Virus record (IMG/VR): IMGVR_UViG_3300042874_000041
Span: 1 to 43,299 of that record
Strand: one strand, 5' to 3'
Length of the DNA: 43,299 bases
From: a virus
Position numbers and translations under genes: made by a program. Under the pieces are notes generated by a model. That model was given only the letters and a program-made list of their open reading frames with translations. It did no database searches and was not told the DNA's origin. Of the stretch, positions 16,537 to 24,700 are shown one piece after another (within the stretch, counting starts at the first letter, position 1; the number at the start of each line of letters is the position of its first letter).

Positions 16537-16607
16537 AGATCCTCCGAATGGTTAATCGGGACACGCGGAGCTTATGCTCGCACGCGGTCAAGGGAAGGGA
16601 CCAGCAC

Positions 16608-16620
16608 TGACACTGCGTCA
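16608..16620. promoter_or_regulatory. Strong palindrome copy TGACACTGCGTCA (intergenic)
   Basis: Lies in the gap between the capsid gene terminator and the 156-aa gene, about 20 bases beyond the hairpin in transcription direction. Flanked by AAT on the plus side, which extends the palindrome. Confidence 0.55.
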
Positions 16621-16639
16621 ATCCGTCAGCCAATGAGTA

Positions 16640-16663
16640 GGGGGAGGGCAAATGCCCTCCCCC
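16640..16663 (-). terminator. Stem-loop terminator after the major capsid gene
   Basis: An 11-base perfect inverted repeat (gggggagggca / tgccctccccc) around two bases, so in practice a ~10-bp stem with a tetraloop. It starts about 25 bases after the capsid stop codon. No long U tract follows on the minus strand, so it may act as a partial terminator or as an mRNA 3' stabiliser. Confidence 0.65.
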
Positions 16664-16688
16664 TCTCTCCATCCGACTGACCACCAGA

Positions 16689-18194
16689 TTACGGAACAAT
16701 GTTGATCCTGACATACATAAGAGCATTCACCATCTTGCCAGCGTAGCGGCTGGCCATGCCCTTCTGCGTCACCATGTTCGCCAGCGTGATGCTGTCGGTG
16801 GTGTACATCAGATGGTACGGCGACCAGACATATCCGGCCTCGAAGAACTGGCCTCCCTTGAAGCCCATGAGGATGTTGCCGGTGACGGACGCGCCGGGCT
16901 CCTTCGACAGGAACATGTCCTTGTAGACCTTCCACTTGTTCATCAGCGTGCCGATGAAGTGGGGGCCGTTGATCGAGGACGGGCGAGGCGCGGCGACGAA
17001 CATGCCAGCCGGGAGGGACTCGATGATGTTCGAGCCGCCCTCATCGACCACCAGCCAGTTGCCGTAACCCTTCTGGGTCTTGGACTGGATGACGTTGCTG
17101 GCCTTGTTCAGGGTGAAGATGAGATCCCGGAAGTGGTCCTGCTGGTTGTACTCGGTGCTGGGCGGGGCCAGGGTGAAGCTGTCCACGACCGGGGCGGCCA
17201 CGAACAGTTCGTGGATGACCTGACGGCTGATCTCGTAGTTCAACTGCTCCGACGCACCCTGGAGCAGCGCGGGCTCCAGAGCCATGCCGAACTCCTGACT
17301 CACATCATGAGCAGCTTCGAGGCTGTAATTCAGGATGAGAGCGCGACGCTCGGTTTCGGCGGTGCTGGTGACGACCTGCACATCGACCTGGGGGACCATC
17401 GACGAACCTTCGCTGTCCCACCGGTAGGTGGCGACCGGGGCGGTCGTGGTGAAGGTGTCACCGGTCAGGGTGATGCTGATCGCGCCAGTGCGGTAGTTGA
17501 TCGACGATGACGCGATGGTCACGCCTGCGGGGGCGATGAAGCCACCCTGGCCGTTGTCGAAGAACTCCTTGGCACCAGCGGTGGTCAGGACGGCAGTGAC
17601 CTTGACCGCGCCGGGGCGGATGCCGCCGCCGTCGTTGAAGGCCAGGATGCCGGTGTAGGTGGCGTTGGCACCACCGAGGGCGGCCATGATCTCGGCGTCG
17701 ATCACTTCATTGCTGAAGTTGAAGCCGATGTCCTGCTTGCCACGGTTGGCGTCGAACAGGCGCTGGCCAGCGGTGTAGCTGCCTTTGCCCTTGCCGACGA
17801 TCCAGTTCCAGTACACGACCGTCGCGGTCTTGCGATTGGTCGGCTGGGTGCTGACCAGTTCCTGGAGGATGTTGTTCGGGAAGCTGGCGCGGATCACCGG
17901 GAACAGGTAATCCGAGAAGCCGCCGACCAGCGAGGACACGGTGGCCTCGTCGAGGGTCGAGAAGCCATTGGCGTTGGCCTTGGCGCGGCAGTTCTTGGCC
18001 ATCCACCGCTTGCAGTTCTCCAGGAGAATCGCGGTGTGGGCGCGGGTGATGGGGTTCTCGATCCGCAGGTCGCCCTGGTCGGACTCGCAGAAGTATTCCT
18101 TCCAACCGCCCTCGGCCATGGCCGTTTCGGCAAGCTGGAGGCCGAGGGTGATGACACCCGAGTAGCCGCCGATGTTGTTGTTGAGGATGAGCAT
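16689..18194 (-). CDS. Major capsid protein (HK97 fold, T4 gp23-like type), 501 aa
   Basis: It forms the icosahedral shell. Supporting features are a helical N-terminal ~60 residues, a beta/helix core, the YRWDSEGSSMVPQVDVQVVT segment and ALILNYSLEAAHDVSQEFGM with the following EISRQVIHELF helix; the last is the typical spine-helix region of gp23-type capsid proteins. Length suits the family. It directly follows the prohead protease-scaffold gene, has its own candidate promoter and ribosome binding site (AAAGG, 8 bases before ATG) and is followed by a strong hairpin, as expected for the most highly expressed virion gene. Confidence 0.88.
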   Translation of the reverse strand: MLILNNNIGGYSGVITLGLQLAETAMAEGGWKEYFCESDQGDLRIENPITRAHTAILLENCKRWMAKNCRAKANANGFSTLDEATVSSLVGGFSDYLFPVIRASFPNNILQELVSTQPTNRKTATVVYWNWIVGKGKGSYTAGQRLFDANRGKQDIGFNFSNEVIDAEIMAALGGANATYTGILAFNDGGGIRPGAVKVTAVLTTAGAKEFFDNGQGGFIAPAGVTIASSSINYRTGAISITLTGDTFTTTAPVATYRWDSEGSSMVPQVDVQVVTSTAETERRALILNYSLEAAHDVSQEFGMALEPALLQGASEQLNYEISRQVIHELFVAAPVVDSFTLAPPSTEYNQQDHFRDLIFTLNKASNVIQSKTQKGYGNWLVVDEGGSNIIESLPAGMFVAAPRPSSINGPHFIGTLMNKWKVYKDMFLSKEPGASVTGNILMGFKGGQFFEAGYVWSPYHLMYTTDSITLANMVTQKGMASRYAGKMVNALMYVRINIVP

Positions 18195-18224
18195 GGGATG
18201 TGCCTTTGATTGGATGAGGGGTGT

Positions 18225-18253
18225 GTTCTACCAAAGTGAGCGCAGCTTGTCTA
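18225..18253 (-). promoter_or_regulatory. Promoter of the major capsid gene
   Basis: On the minus strand: -35 TAGACA, 17-base spacer, -10 TAGAAC preceded by TTTGG. Start of transcription would fall near 18218, giving a ~24-base leader. A half-conserved copy of the palindrome (TGACGCAGT then AGACA) overlaps the -35 box, which may mean control by the same binding protein. Confidence 0.5.
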
Positions 18254-18258
18254 CTGCG

Positions 18259-19839
18259 TCACTGCTTCCGGAACCCAACCACCGCCGCAGCCAGCCCGAC
18301 ATGGGCCGGAGAACCTGCGGATGGCGGCTGTGAAGCCGAACGTTGGCCGATGATCTCAGCCTCCAGGACCAGCCCCGTGGGAACGGTAGCATGCTCCAGG
18401 AGCGGTGCGGGTGCGGCTGGCCGCGACGCCCGCAAGAGGGTGGGAACTGCCACCTCAACCACCTCGCTCACCGAGGACAGGGCGCGAAGCGCGTCTGCCG
18501 ATTCAGCCAGCACGGGGTATTTGGTCAGCAGCAGATCGACAGCTTCACCAACGTGGTTCTCAGGCACCTGCGGCTCGGACAATGCCGAGATATTGTCGCA
18601 GGCTTCTTCCAACCGTTTCGTCAGGGACGCCACCTCACTGGACTTTGCGTCACACTCGTCAACAGCCTTGATACGGGCTGCCGCTTGGCGCTCTGCGTAG
18701 TCTTCCGCCTTCTCCACCTGTGCCTTCAGAGCTTCGACCTCGGAGACGGACTCCGCGACCTGTTTCTTGAGCATTGCGATCACCGTGTTGAACGCCCCAC
18801 CGCCCTGAACTCCATGTTGCGTGGCACTTTCGACAACCTTGAGAGCCGCGAGTGAATCGAACGCTTCGCGGAGGCACGCATTGGCCTCAGAAACAAGGCG
18901 GAGGGCGAGGGCTTCAGTGAGCACTCCCGTCCGCGCTGCTTCCAGGAGGTCGGTAACGACCGCCTCCACGCTGGCGACTGATTCATCGCAGCTGTCCAGC
19001 TTGTCGATCTTGCGACGGATGGCGCTCAGACGGTCTTCAAAGACCTTCTGCACGTCGGTCATCGACGACCCCGGTTTCCCGGAATCGTCGGTGGTAGTAC
19101 CCTCGACCACAGTCTTCTTTCCAGAAGCAGGCGCAGGGGTTTGGAGGATCGGGTACGCACCGGGCGTGGACGGGCGCATGACCGCGTCCCACGTCTCCGG
19201 CACGAAATCGACGATGCTGACGATACCGGATTCATCCACGGTACCGGCACCACGCGAAGACACGCCCCAGCGCACCTTCTTGCGGATGTATTCCTGAACG
19301 ATCTTGCCCTTGGGGGTGTCCAGCACCTCGAACTTGGACCACACCACGCCATCCTGGCGGAGCTTGGCCTCCACGACCAGTAGCGCACCTTCATTGCCAT
19401 CCGTGCGCCCATCCTTCGGGTGCTCCAGATGGCCGAGAGCGCCGCGAGCCTTGATCGTCTCCTGAAGCGGTGACTTCATGTCACCAACCCACTTCTCCCA
19501 AATCTTGCGGGGGTAGGTCCGACCATTCTTGTTCTTGGTGTCCGAACGCTGGGCAGGGCCTTCCACCAACCACAGGCCGTCCTTCACCCGCTTGCTGCCA
19601 TCCGAGTCCTCAACCAGTTCCAATGCCTCCATGGACTCGACCAGCACCGGGCCGCCTTCGGCTTCACACAGCAGCTTGAGATCGGCGCTCTCTCCGAACG
19701 CCTTCCAGACCTTGTTGCCCTGGCGCACATACGCAGCTTCAGGCACGAACGCATCATCGTAGCCCTCGCACAGCAGGACGCGCTTGGGGGCCTCGGCTTC
19801 GAGCAGGGCACTATCGGAGGGCTGGGAGGTGATAGGCAT
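18259..19839 (-). CDS. Prohead protease (T4 gp21-like) fused to coiled-coil scaffold, 526 aa
   Basis: Start taken at ATG 19839 (MPITSQPSDS), with AAGG ~9 bases upstream; the longer frame from 19911 overlaps the previous gene more. Residues ~85-220 form a gp21-type serine protease: GLWLVEGPAQRSD, NKNGRTYP (103-110), GALGHLEHP with H137/H140, and the nucleophile region GVSSRG (S194/S195). From ~255 onward the protein is helical and coiled-coil-like with heptads of Leu/Ala and many Glu/Lys (LKAQVEKAEDYAERQAAARI), like a capsid scaffold. It lies directly before the capsid gene. In-frame ATG at 19062 (MTDVQKVFEDRL) sits near the start of the scaffold part and could give a separate scaffold protein. 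Confidence 0.82.
   Translation of the reverse strand: MPITSQPSDSALLEAEAPKRVLLCEGYDDAFVPEAAYVRQGNKVWKAFGESADLKLLCEAEGGPVLVESMEALELVEDSDGSKRVKDGLWLVEGPAQRSDTKNKNGRTYPRKIWEKWVGDMKSPLQETIKARGALGHLEHPKDGRTDGNEGALLVVEAKLRQDGVVWSKFEVLDTPKGKIVQEYIRKKVRWGVSSRGAGTVDESGIVSIVDFVPETWDAVMRPSTPGAYPILQTPAPASGKKTVVEGTTTDDSGKPGSSMTDVQKVFEDRLSAIRRKIDKLDSCDESVASVEAVVTDLLEAARTGVLTEALALRLVSEANACLREAFDSLAALKVVESATQHGVQGGGAFNTVIAMLKKQVAESVSEVEALKAQVEKAEDYAERQAAARIKAVDECDAKSSEVASLTKRLEEACDNISALSEPQVPENHVGEAVDLLLTKYPVLAESADALRALSSVSEVVEVAVPTLLRASRPAAPAPLLEHATVPTGLVLEAEIIGQRSASQPPSAGSPAHVGLAAAVVGFRKQ
19471..19483. promoter_or_regulatory. Palindrome copy TGACTTCATGTCA
   Basis: Inside the protease part of the protease-scaffold gene, Asp-Met-Lys-Ser phase. 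Weaker centre than the strong class. Confidence 0.3.
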
Positions 19840-20152
19840 CTGGCTTGGCCTTCTGGAAGACATCGACGTGCGCGGGATTGCGGTCGAATAGGGCGAGCAC
19901 TCGGCCCTCACCCGGGATCACTTGTACGGCACCGAACTGCATCGCATGGTCCATCGCCAGATCAGCTTCCTTGCCGCCGAACAGGGTCAGATACATGCGA
20001 GCAGGCGTCAGGGGTCCGAGATCGTAGCTGCTCTGCACCTCGTCATCGACATACAGGATGAACGTCTCGCTGTCCTTGCTGTACTCCAGGACGTAGAAGG
20101 CTCCGGGGATTACGACCGGGGGCTTAACCTGTGTCGCCCCCGCATGCAGCAT
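19811..20152 (-). CDS. Unknown head-region protein, 113 aa
   Basis: A beta-rich protein (PGAFYVLEYSKDSETFILYV, then PARMYLTLFGG) without cysteine or membrane segment. It overlaps the chosen start of the protease gene by 29 bases, so the two are probably co-translated. It follows two other small beta-rich proteins. I recognise no family; a capsid accessory role is inferred from place only. Confidence 0.55.
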   Translation of the reverse strand: MLHAGATQVKPPVVIPGAFYVLEYSKDSETFILYVDDEVQSSYDLGPLTPARMYLTLFGGKEADLAMDHAMQFGAVQVIPGEGRVLALFDRNPAHVDVFQKAKPDAYHLPALR

Positions 20153-20154
20153 GA

Positions 20155-20568
20155 CTAGGGTAGCTCGCGGTGGATCATGCGACCGACAAACGAGTGCAGC
20201 GCAACCCGTCCGAACCCGGTCCCGCTGTTGGACACCCGCAGGAAGGGCTTCGCCAGCGACAGCGTCTCCAGCGCGAACTGCACGCGGCCCTTGGGGGGTA
20301 CCGTGATGTTGTTCAGGCCAGCACCGTTCACCCGAGCAGTCAGCAGTGTGAAAGCACCGCCCACCGTTGCGGAGTCAGAGAAGCTGATGATCACGTCCTC
20401 GGTATCACTCTGATTGTCGATGACACCGACCAACGGGTAAAGTGCCGTGCCCAGCAACGCACCACCCTCCAACGTCTCGAACTTCATCACCGGACCCGGA
20501 GCCTCCCCGTGGAGGCTCCCGATGGCGACGAGTTCGGCGTGGGAGAGCGGATTGGTCTGGGCAAGCAC
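20155..20568 (-). CDS. Small beta-rich protein in head cluster, 137 aa
   Basis: GTG start at 20568 with GGGAG seven bases upstream. The product has a short N-terminal helix and then strands (ALYPLVGVIDNQSDTEDVII, VPPKGRVQFALETLSLAKPF, then RVSNSGTGFGRVALHSFVG). Together with the next 121-aa protein it could be a capsid decoration or head fibre component: both show a beta-sandwich-like pattern including a statement of variation around a mean position (VSNSGTG, ANLGDTD). No family recognised. Confidence 0.55.
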   Translation of the reverse strand: MLAQTNPLSHAELVAIGSLHGEAPGPVMKFETLEGGALLGTALYPLVGVIDNQSDTEDVIISFSDSATVGGAFTLLTARVNGAGLNNITVPPKGRVQFALETLSLAKPFLRVSNSGTGFGRVALHSFVGRMIHRELP

Positions 20569-20606
20569 GAGGAAGCTCCCGGGTGGTCAGATCGGCGGTA
20601 GCCGAA

Positions 20607-20972
20607 TCAGACCGTGATGATGTCGAGGTGGCAGTCGTCGCGGAGTTGCAGTTCACCACGGACGCCGCCCGAGGCGAGCACCTTGATGAACGCATCCTGC
20701 TCGTGGCGCAGGTTGATCTTGAAGTCGCGGCTCTGGCGGGAGGGCACCACGACGGCGGTGACGGCCTGACCGTTGTTCGGGGCGGTGGTGGCCGCGAAGG
20801 TGACGTTGTCCTTCGAGACTTCGACACTGACGGTCAGGTCGGTGTCACCGAGATTGGCGAACACACCGCGCAGGAAGCCGCCCTGGGGGGCCTTGAAGCG
20901 CAGAACTTCGGCGCTGACGGAGGGGGCACCGAAGTCGTAGTTGGCGACCTGGGCAGTTTGGAGACGGGGCAT
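20607..20972 (-). CDS. Small beta-rich protein, possible decoration protein, 121 aa
   Basis: Start at ATG 20972 (MPRLQTAQVANYDFG) with AAGAGG upstream; an in-frame ATG at 21197 would lie inside the 239-aa gene. Strands such as AEVLRFKAPQGGFLRGVFAN, LTVSVEVSKDNVTFAA and SRDFKINLRHEQDAFIKVLA suggest a beta-sandwich. It resembles its 137-aa neighbour in style (deviation-type strands, no cysteine except one near the end). High-copy capsid decoration is a reasonable guess from place, not shown. Confidence 0.6.
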   Translation of the reverse strand: MPRLQTAQVANYDFGAPSVSAEVLRFKAPQGGFLRGVFANLGDTDLTVSVEVSKDNVTFAATTAPNNGQAVTAVVVPSRQSRDFKINLRHEQDAFIKVLASGGVRGELQLRDDCHLDIITV

Positions 20973-21000
20973 GTTGAACCTCTTGGGGAAGGGGGGATGG

Positions 21001-21720
21001 TCACACCCTATGGTGGTCGATGTTAGGCGCAAGAGTGGCCAGAGGCCCAGCGACCCGAAGGGTATCAATCCGCCAGACCCCCTTCTCGCCGTAGGGCATC
21101 CGACCTTTGAGCAGACTGATGTACTCCGGGAAGCGAATGTCCCGGCCCATGGACCACTCAGAAGCCACTGATTCAAGCCAGGGGTCGTACACGCCAACGA
21201 TGTGCCAATCCCCCGCAGAATCGAACAGCAGCAGCGAACAGGGGGTGTCCCCTTGAGCCAATATCACCCGGCAGACCTCTCGCTCCGGCACTTCCAGCAG
21301 AGTAGTGACGCTCAACTCCGGCAGTGCCTCGGCCTTGGCGATCCAGTCCACCATTGACACTGTGTCACCGAGGGAAGTCTGCAAGCTCCGCAGAGCTTCC
21401 AGGTACGCCTCCTTCCAGAGCCGTCGAGCGTCAGTCACCACCTTGACCGATTGCACCTCCTCCTCCGTTTCCGGGGGGAGCAGATTCACGTTTGCGCCAT
21501 CAGGGCGGTCGGTCAGCACGAAGCCGCCAGGAGCTTCGACGAGACGTCCATACACCATCTGGATCGCGGGTAGTCGTTGATCCACAGGCAAGCGCCACCA
21601 GACCCCCCGGCCAACCAACGCACCCCCAGCAACCGGTAAGACGAGATCAATAGGATGCGCGTACGGGCGTGATGCAGACGAGATCATCAACCCAGAAACC
21701 AACGCGTCGAGGATACTCAT
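21001..21720 (-). CDS. Unknown protein between polyprotein and head genes, 239 aa
   Basis: ATG overlaps the stop of the 2527-aa gene (ATGA). The N-terminus is hydrophobic (LDALVSGLMISSASRPYAHP) but too polar to be a clear membrane anchor. The middle is helical (ARRLWKEAYLEALRSLQTSL) and the C-terminal third has mixed strands (CSLLLFDSAGDWHIVGVYDP). A strong palindrome copy is read here as Asp-Thr-Val-Ser. Family unknown. Coupling to the polyprotein suggests a functional link to it. Confidence 0.55.
   Translation of the reverse strand: MSILDALVSGLMISSASRPYAHPIDLVLPVAGGALVGRGVWWRLPVDQRLPAIQMVYGRLVEAPGGFVLTDRPDGANVNLLPPETEEEVQSVKVVTDARRLWKEAYLEALRSLQTSLGDTVSMVDWIAKAEALPELSVTTLLEVPEREVCRVILAQGDTPCSLLLFDSAGDWHIVGVYDPWLESVASEWSMGRDIRFPEYISLLKGRMPYGEKGVWRIDTLRVAGPLATLAPNIDHHRV
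21355..21367. promoter_or_regulatory. Strong palindrome copy TGACACTGTGTCA
   Basis: Perfect inverted repeat with ATT on the plus-strand flank, within the 239-aa gene. Confidence 0.5.
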
Positions 21721-24700
21721 TGCGTCACCAGTACCTGTTCCAGCGGTTTACCGGCGAAGGTCGAGATCCCATGCTGCTTGCACAATGCGATGGCGTCCTG
21801 CCGCTCAGTCTCCGAACTGAAAACAGCGAACGCCAGATACTCTCGGAAATCCACGTCATGCCGAGCCACGAACTGCCAGTGGCTCGACGCACCGACCGAC
21901 TCCGTTTTCTGATTGAGCCCTGCATCGACCCACTTCTTCGGATCGGAGTAGCGCGCCTCCGTCCACTTGCCGTAAGCGTCACCGGGCCCGACGACGTACA
22001 CGTCGGCGCGGAGCACGAGGTCGATGTGGAAGTACAGGTGGCTCGCGTGCTTCTTCCCGAGCTTCCGCATCCCCATGAACACGCCGGTCGCACCACCGGA
22101 AGCAAGGTCCGCCCCCAAGGATACACCCGTCATCGGGATGCCGGTGAAAGGCCGAATCTGATTGGCGAGCAACGCACCGTTATGTGGGATCGACTTCTGG
22201 AATATGTTCAATGTGCCACCACCCGTGCAGGCGTGAGCGATATACACATCCGGACCCAGCAGATCCCGGATCGACTTCGCGGTGTAATCCATCCGCAACG
22301 TCCGGAAGTATCCCGCGCCACGCGTGTACGAGGGCGCAGCATTGTAGCGGGGGTCCGCCAGCAACTCCTTCACCGTCACCCCGAGACGATTCGCCAGGGC
22401 CGACCGTAGTTTGACCAGCGCGTCCTCCTTGCTCCCTTGCTGGAACAGTCCGACAGCCGCATCAACCTGCGCCCCCAACTTCGGCACAGCTTCAGCCGAG
22501 ACGCTGATGCGCTCAGGTGTCGTGATGTACATCTGCTTCCGCAGAAACAGATACTCCCGATCTTCTGGCGAGGCAGGGTTCATCCGCACATCCGTCGCCT
22601 TCTCGAACACACGCAGAATACGCGCCACCGTTGCCGCAGACGGCGCTTCAGGCAACACCGCCCACACCAAACCGAAATACACGCGCACACCTGCTGACAT
22701 GGAACCGGAGGGGCACATATACAGCGTCACAGACGGCATCGACTTCAGCCGAATGACATACTGTTTCGAGCCTTCACCGGAGGGGGCGGACACCACCGCG
22801 TCCGTGACGACCACCCGCGTTCCAGCCGTAGTGCTCGCGGGGACTGAGAAGGAGCCCTGCTGCGTGACCGTGAGATCCTGAAGCGTCTCGTCAACTTCTT
22901 CAGCTTCCTTCGGCTGGAACTTGAATTGGATGAAGTCGTCCAGCACCTTCGTCTTCCCGAGGTGCGGAGTCGGATTCGCCAGCACCGCCTCAATCGACTC
23001 AATGTACGACAGGTACTCCTTGGCCATGGCCTGCACGATCCCGGTAGGGATGTTGCTGTATTTGCCGACCCCTGAAGCTGTCGCGGACACCAATTCTTTC
23101 AGCTTCGGCAGCATCGACTTGTACGCTTCGATCTTGCTCGCATTGAAATTGGTGTCGGCCTCCTTCACACCGCCGCTCTTGTCCACCGCCGACAAGTGAT
23201 GGTTGATCGTCTTCGCGGCATTCACGATGGACTCGTAGAACGTGTCCACCACCAGCGGCGCGGGGCCGGTCTTTCCACTGACCACCTTCACCACCGCAGC
23301 GAATCGAGCCTCAATGGCCTTCGAGGTTTCATAGGTCACGCGGAACGTGATGAGCGTGCCCGGGGTAACCTTGCCGCCAGACTTGTAGTCCACAGCCTTG
23401 ACCATCACCTCCTGGTTCTCAATCGCGTCGCTGTCGATCTGCAACGCCTTCCCCTGCCAGCCTGACTTGAGAGCGTCATCAATATACTTCGATTCCACCT
23501 CCGTGAACTCCAGCGCCTCCTCGGGCGGCAGCTTGCCCACCGGAACTTGCTCGAGTTGCGTGTCATCCGGGGCTCCGACCATCGGCACGGGCCACTTCCA
23601 CGATTCATTGCGAGCCTTCGCCAGCATCACCATGATCTTTGTCCACTCGATGACGTAGGTGTCACGACGCTGGATAAGAGCCTCGCGGAGCTTGGGGCGG
23701 AGCTTGGCGGCACCCGCCCCGCAAGCCTCCTGCCACACGTCCAACGCCGAATCAAGGACCGCCACATTAAGCGACGACACCGCGAGAATGGACTTGGCGA
23801 ACCGGGCGAATGCTGACTTGGGGATCTCCCGAGACAACGCCGCCCAATCCGACAGTAGTCGCTTGCTGATGGCCTTGCCGATCACGCCTGTAGGCGTGGT
23901 GCCAGGGTCCAGCGATTCACCACCACCGGACAACATGAACCGGAAGGCTTGCCCTTTGTCGATGACCACCAGCCGCCCATCGGGGGCACGCAGCCAGTTC
24001 GACACGCCGCCATCGTGGTCGCCTAGGAACATGTCCACCGCGTGCTGCGCCAGGATCTCACCCTTATCATTGTCCGACAGGCTCTCGTAGTCACCCTGCG
24101 TGAGAGTCTGCGCCCCCATCACCTGTGGCTGCAACGAACCAACATCACCAGCGAAGGATGCCCGCCGCACGGGGGGGGTCTTCCCTGGGCGCAGGTGATT
24201 GATGATCGTGAACGCTGCGGCTTCCGCACCCGTCCGGAAATGCAGAGGGTTCTCGACAGATGGCTTGAACACATACTGCGCCCCATCTGGGCCTTGGAGG
24301 ACAAGGTTCGGCTTCGACCCACCCGACAGCTTCTTGCCCGTATTCTTGAGCATCGACTCCGTCAATGACTGCATGTCACTGAATCGAGCAGGGCTGTCCC
24401 ACTCCACCACCACGGTCGGGATCGGCTGCACCACGTCAGGCGTAGCCACGTTAACAGGATGGCTCAACGCCGGATTCGTCTTTTGCTTCCCAGGCGCGGC
24501 TATCCCCCCCATTGACCCCGGCTTGAGCACGGCCTGGGCAACCGGAGCGCCCTTGGCAACAGTGTCGAGCGCGGTCTGCAACAGCACGGTGTCGAGGATG
24601 GAATGGTGAGACTTCAATTGGAGCCACGCCGCAAACGGCAACTTGCTCAACGGCAACGAATGCGCGTACGGGACGCCCAACTTCGCCAGAACGCCCCGAG

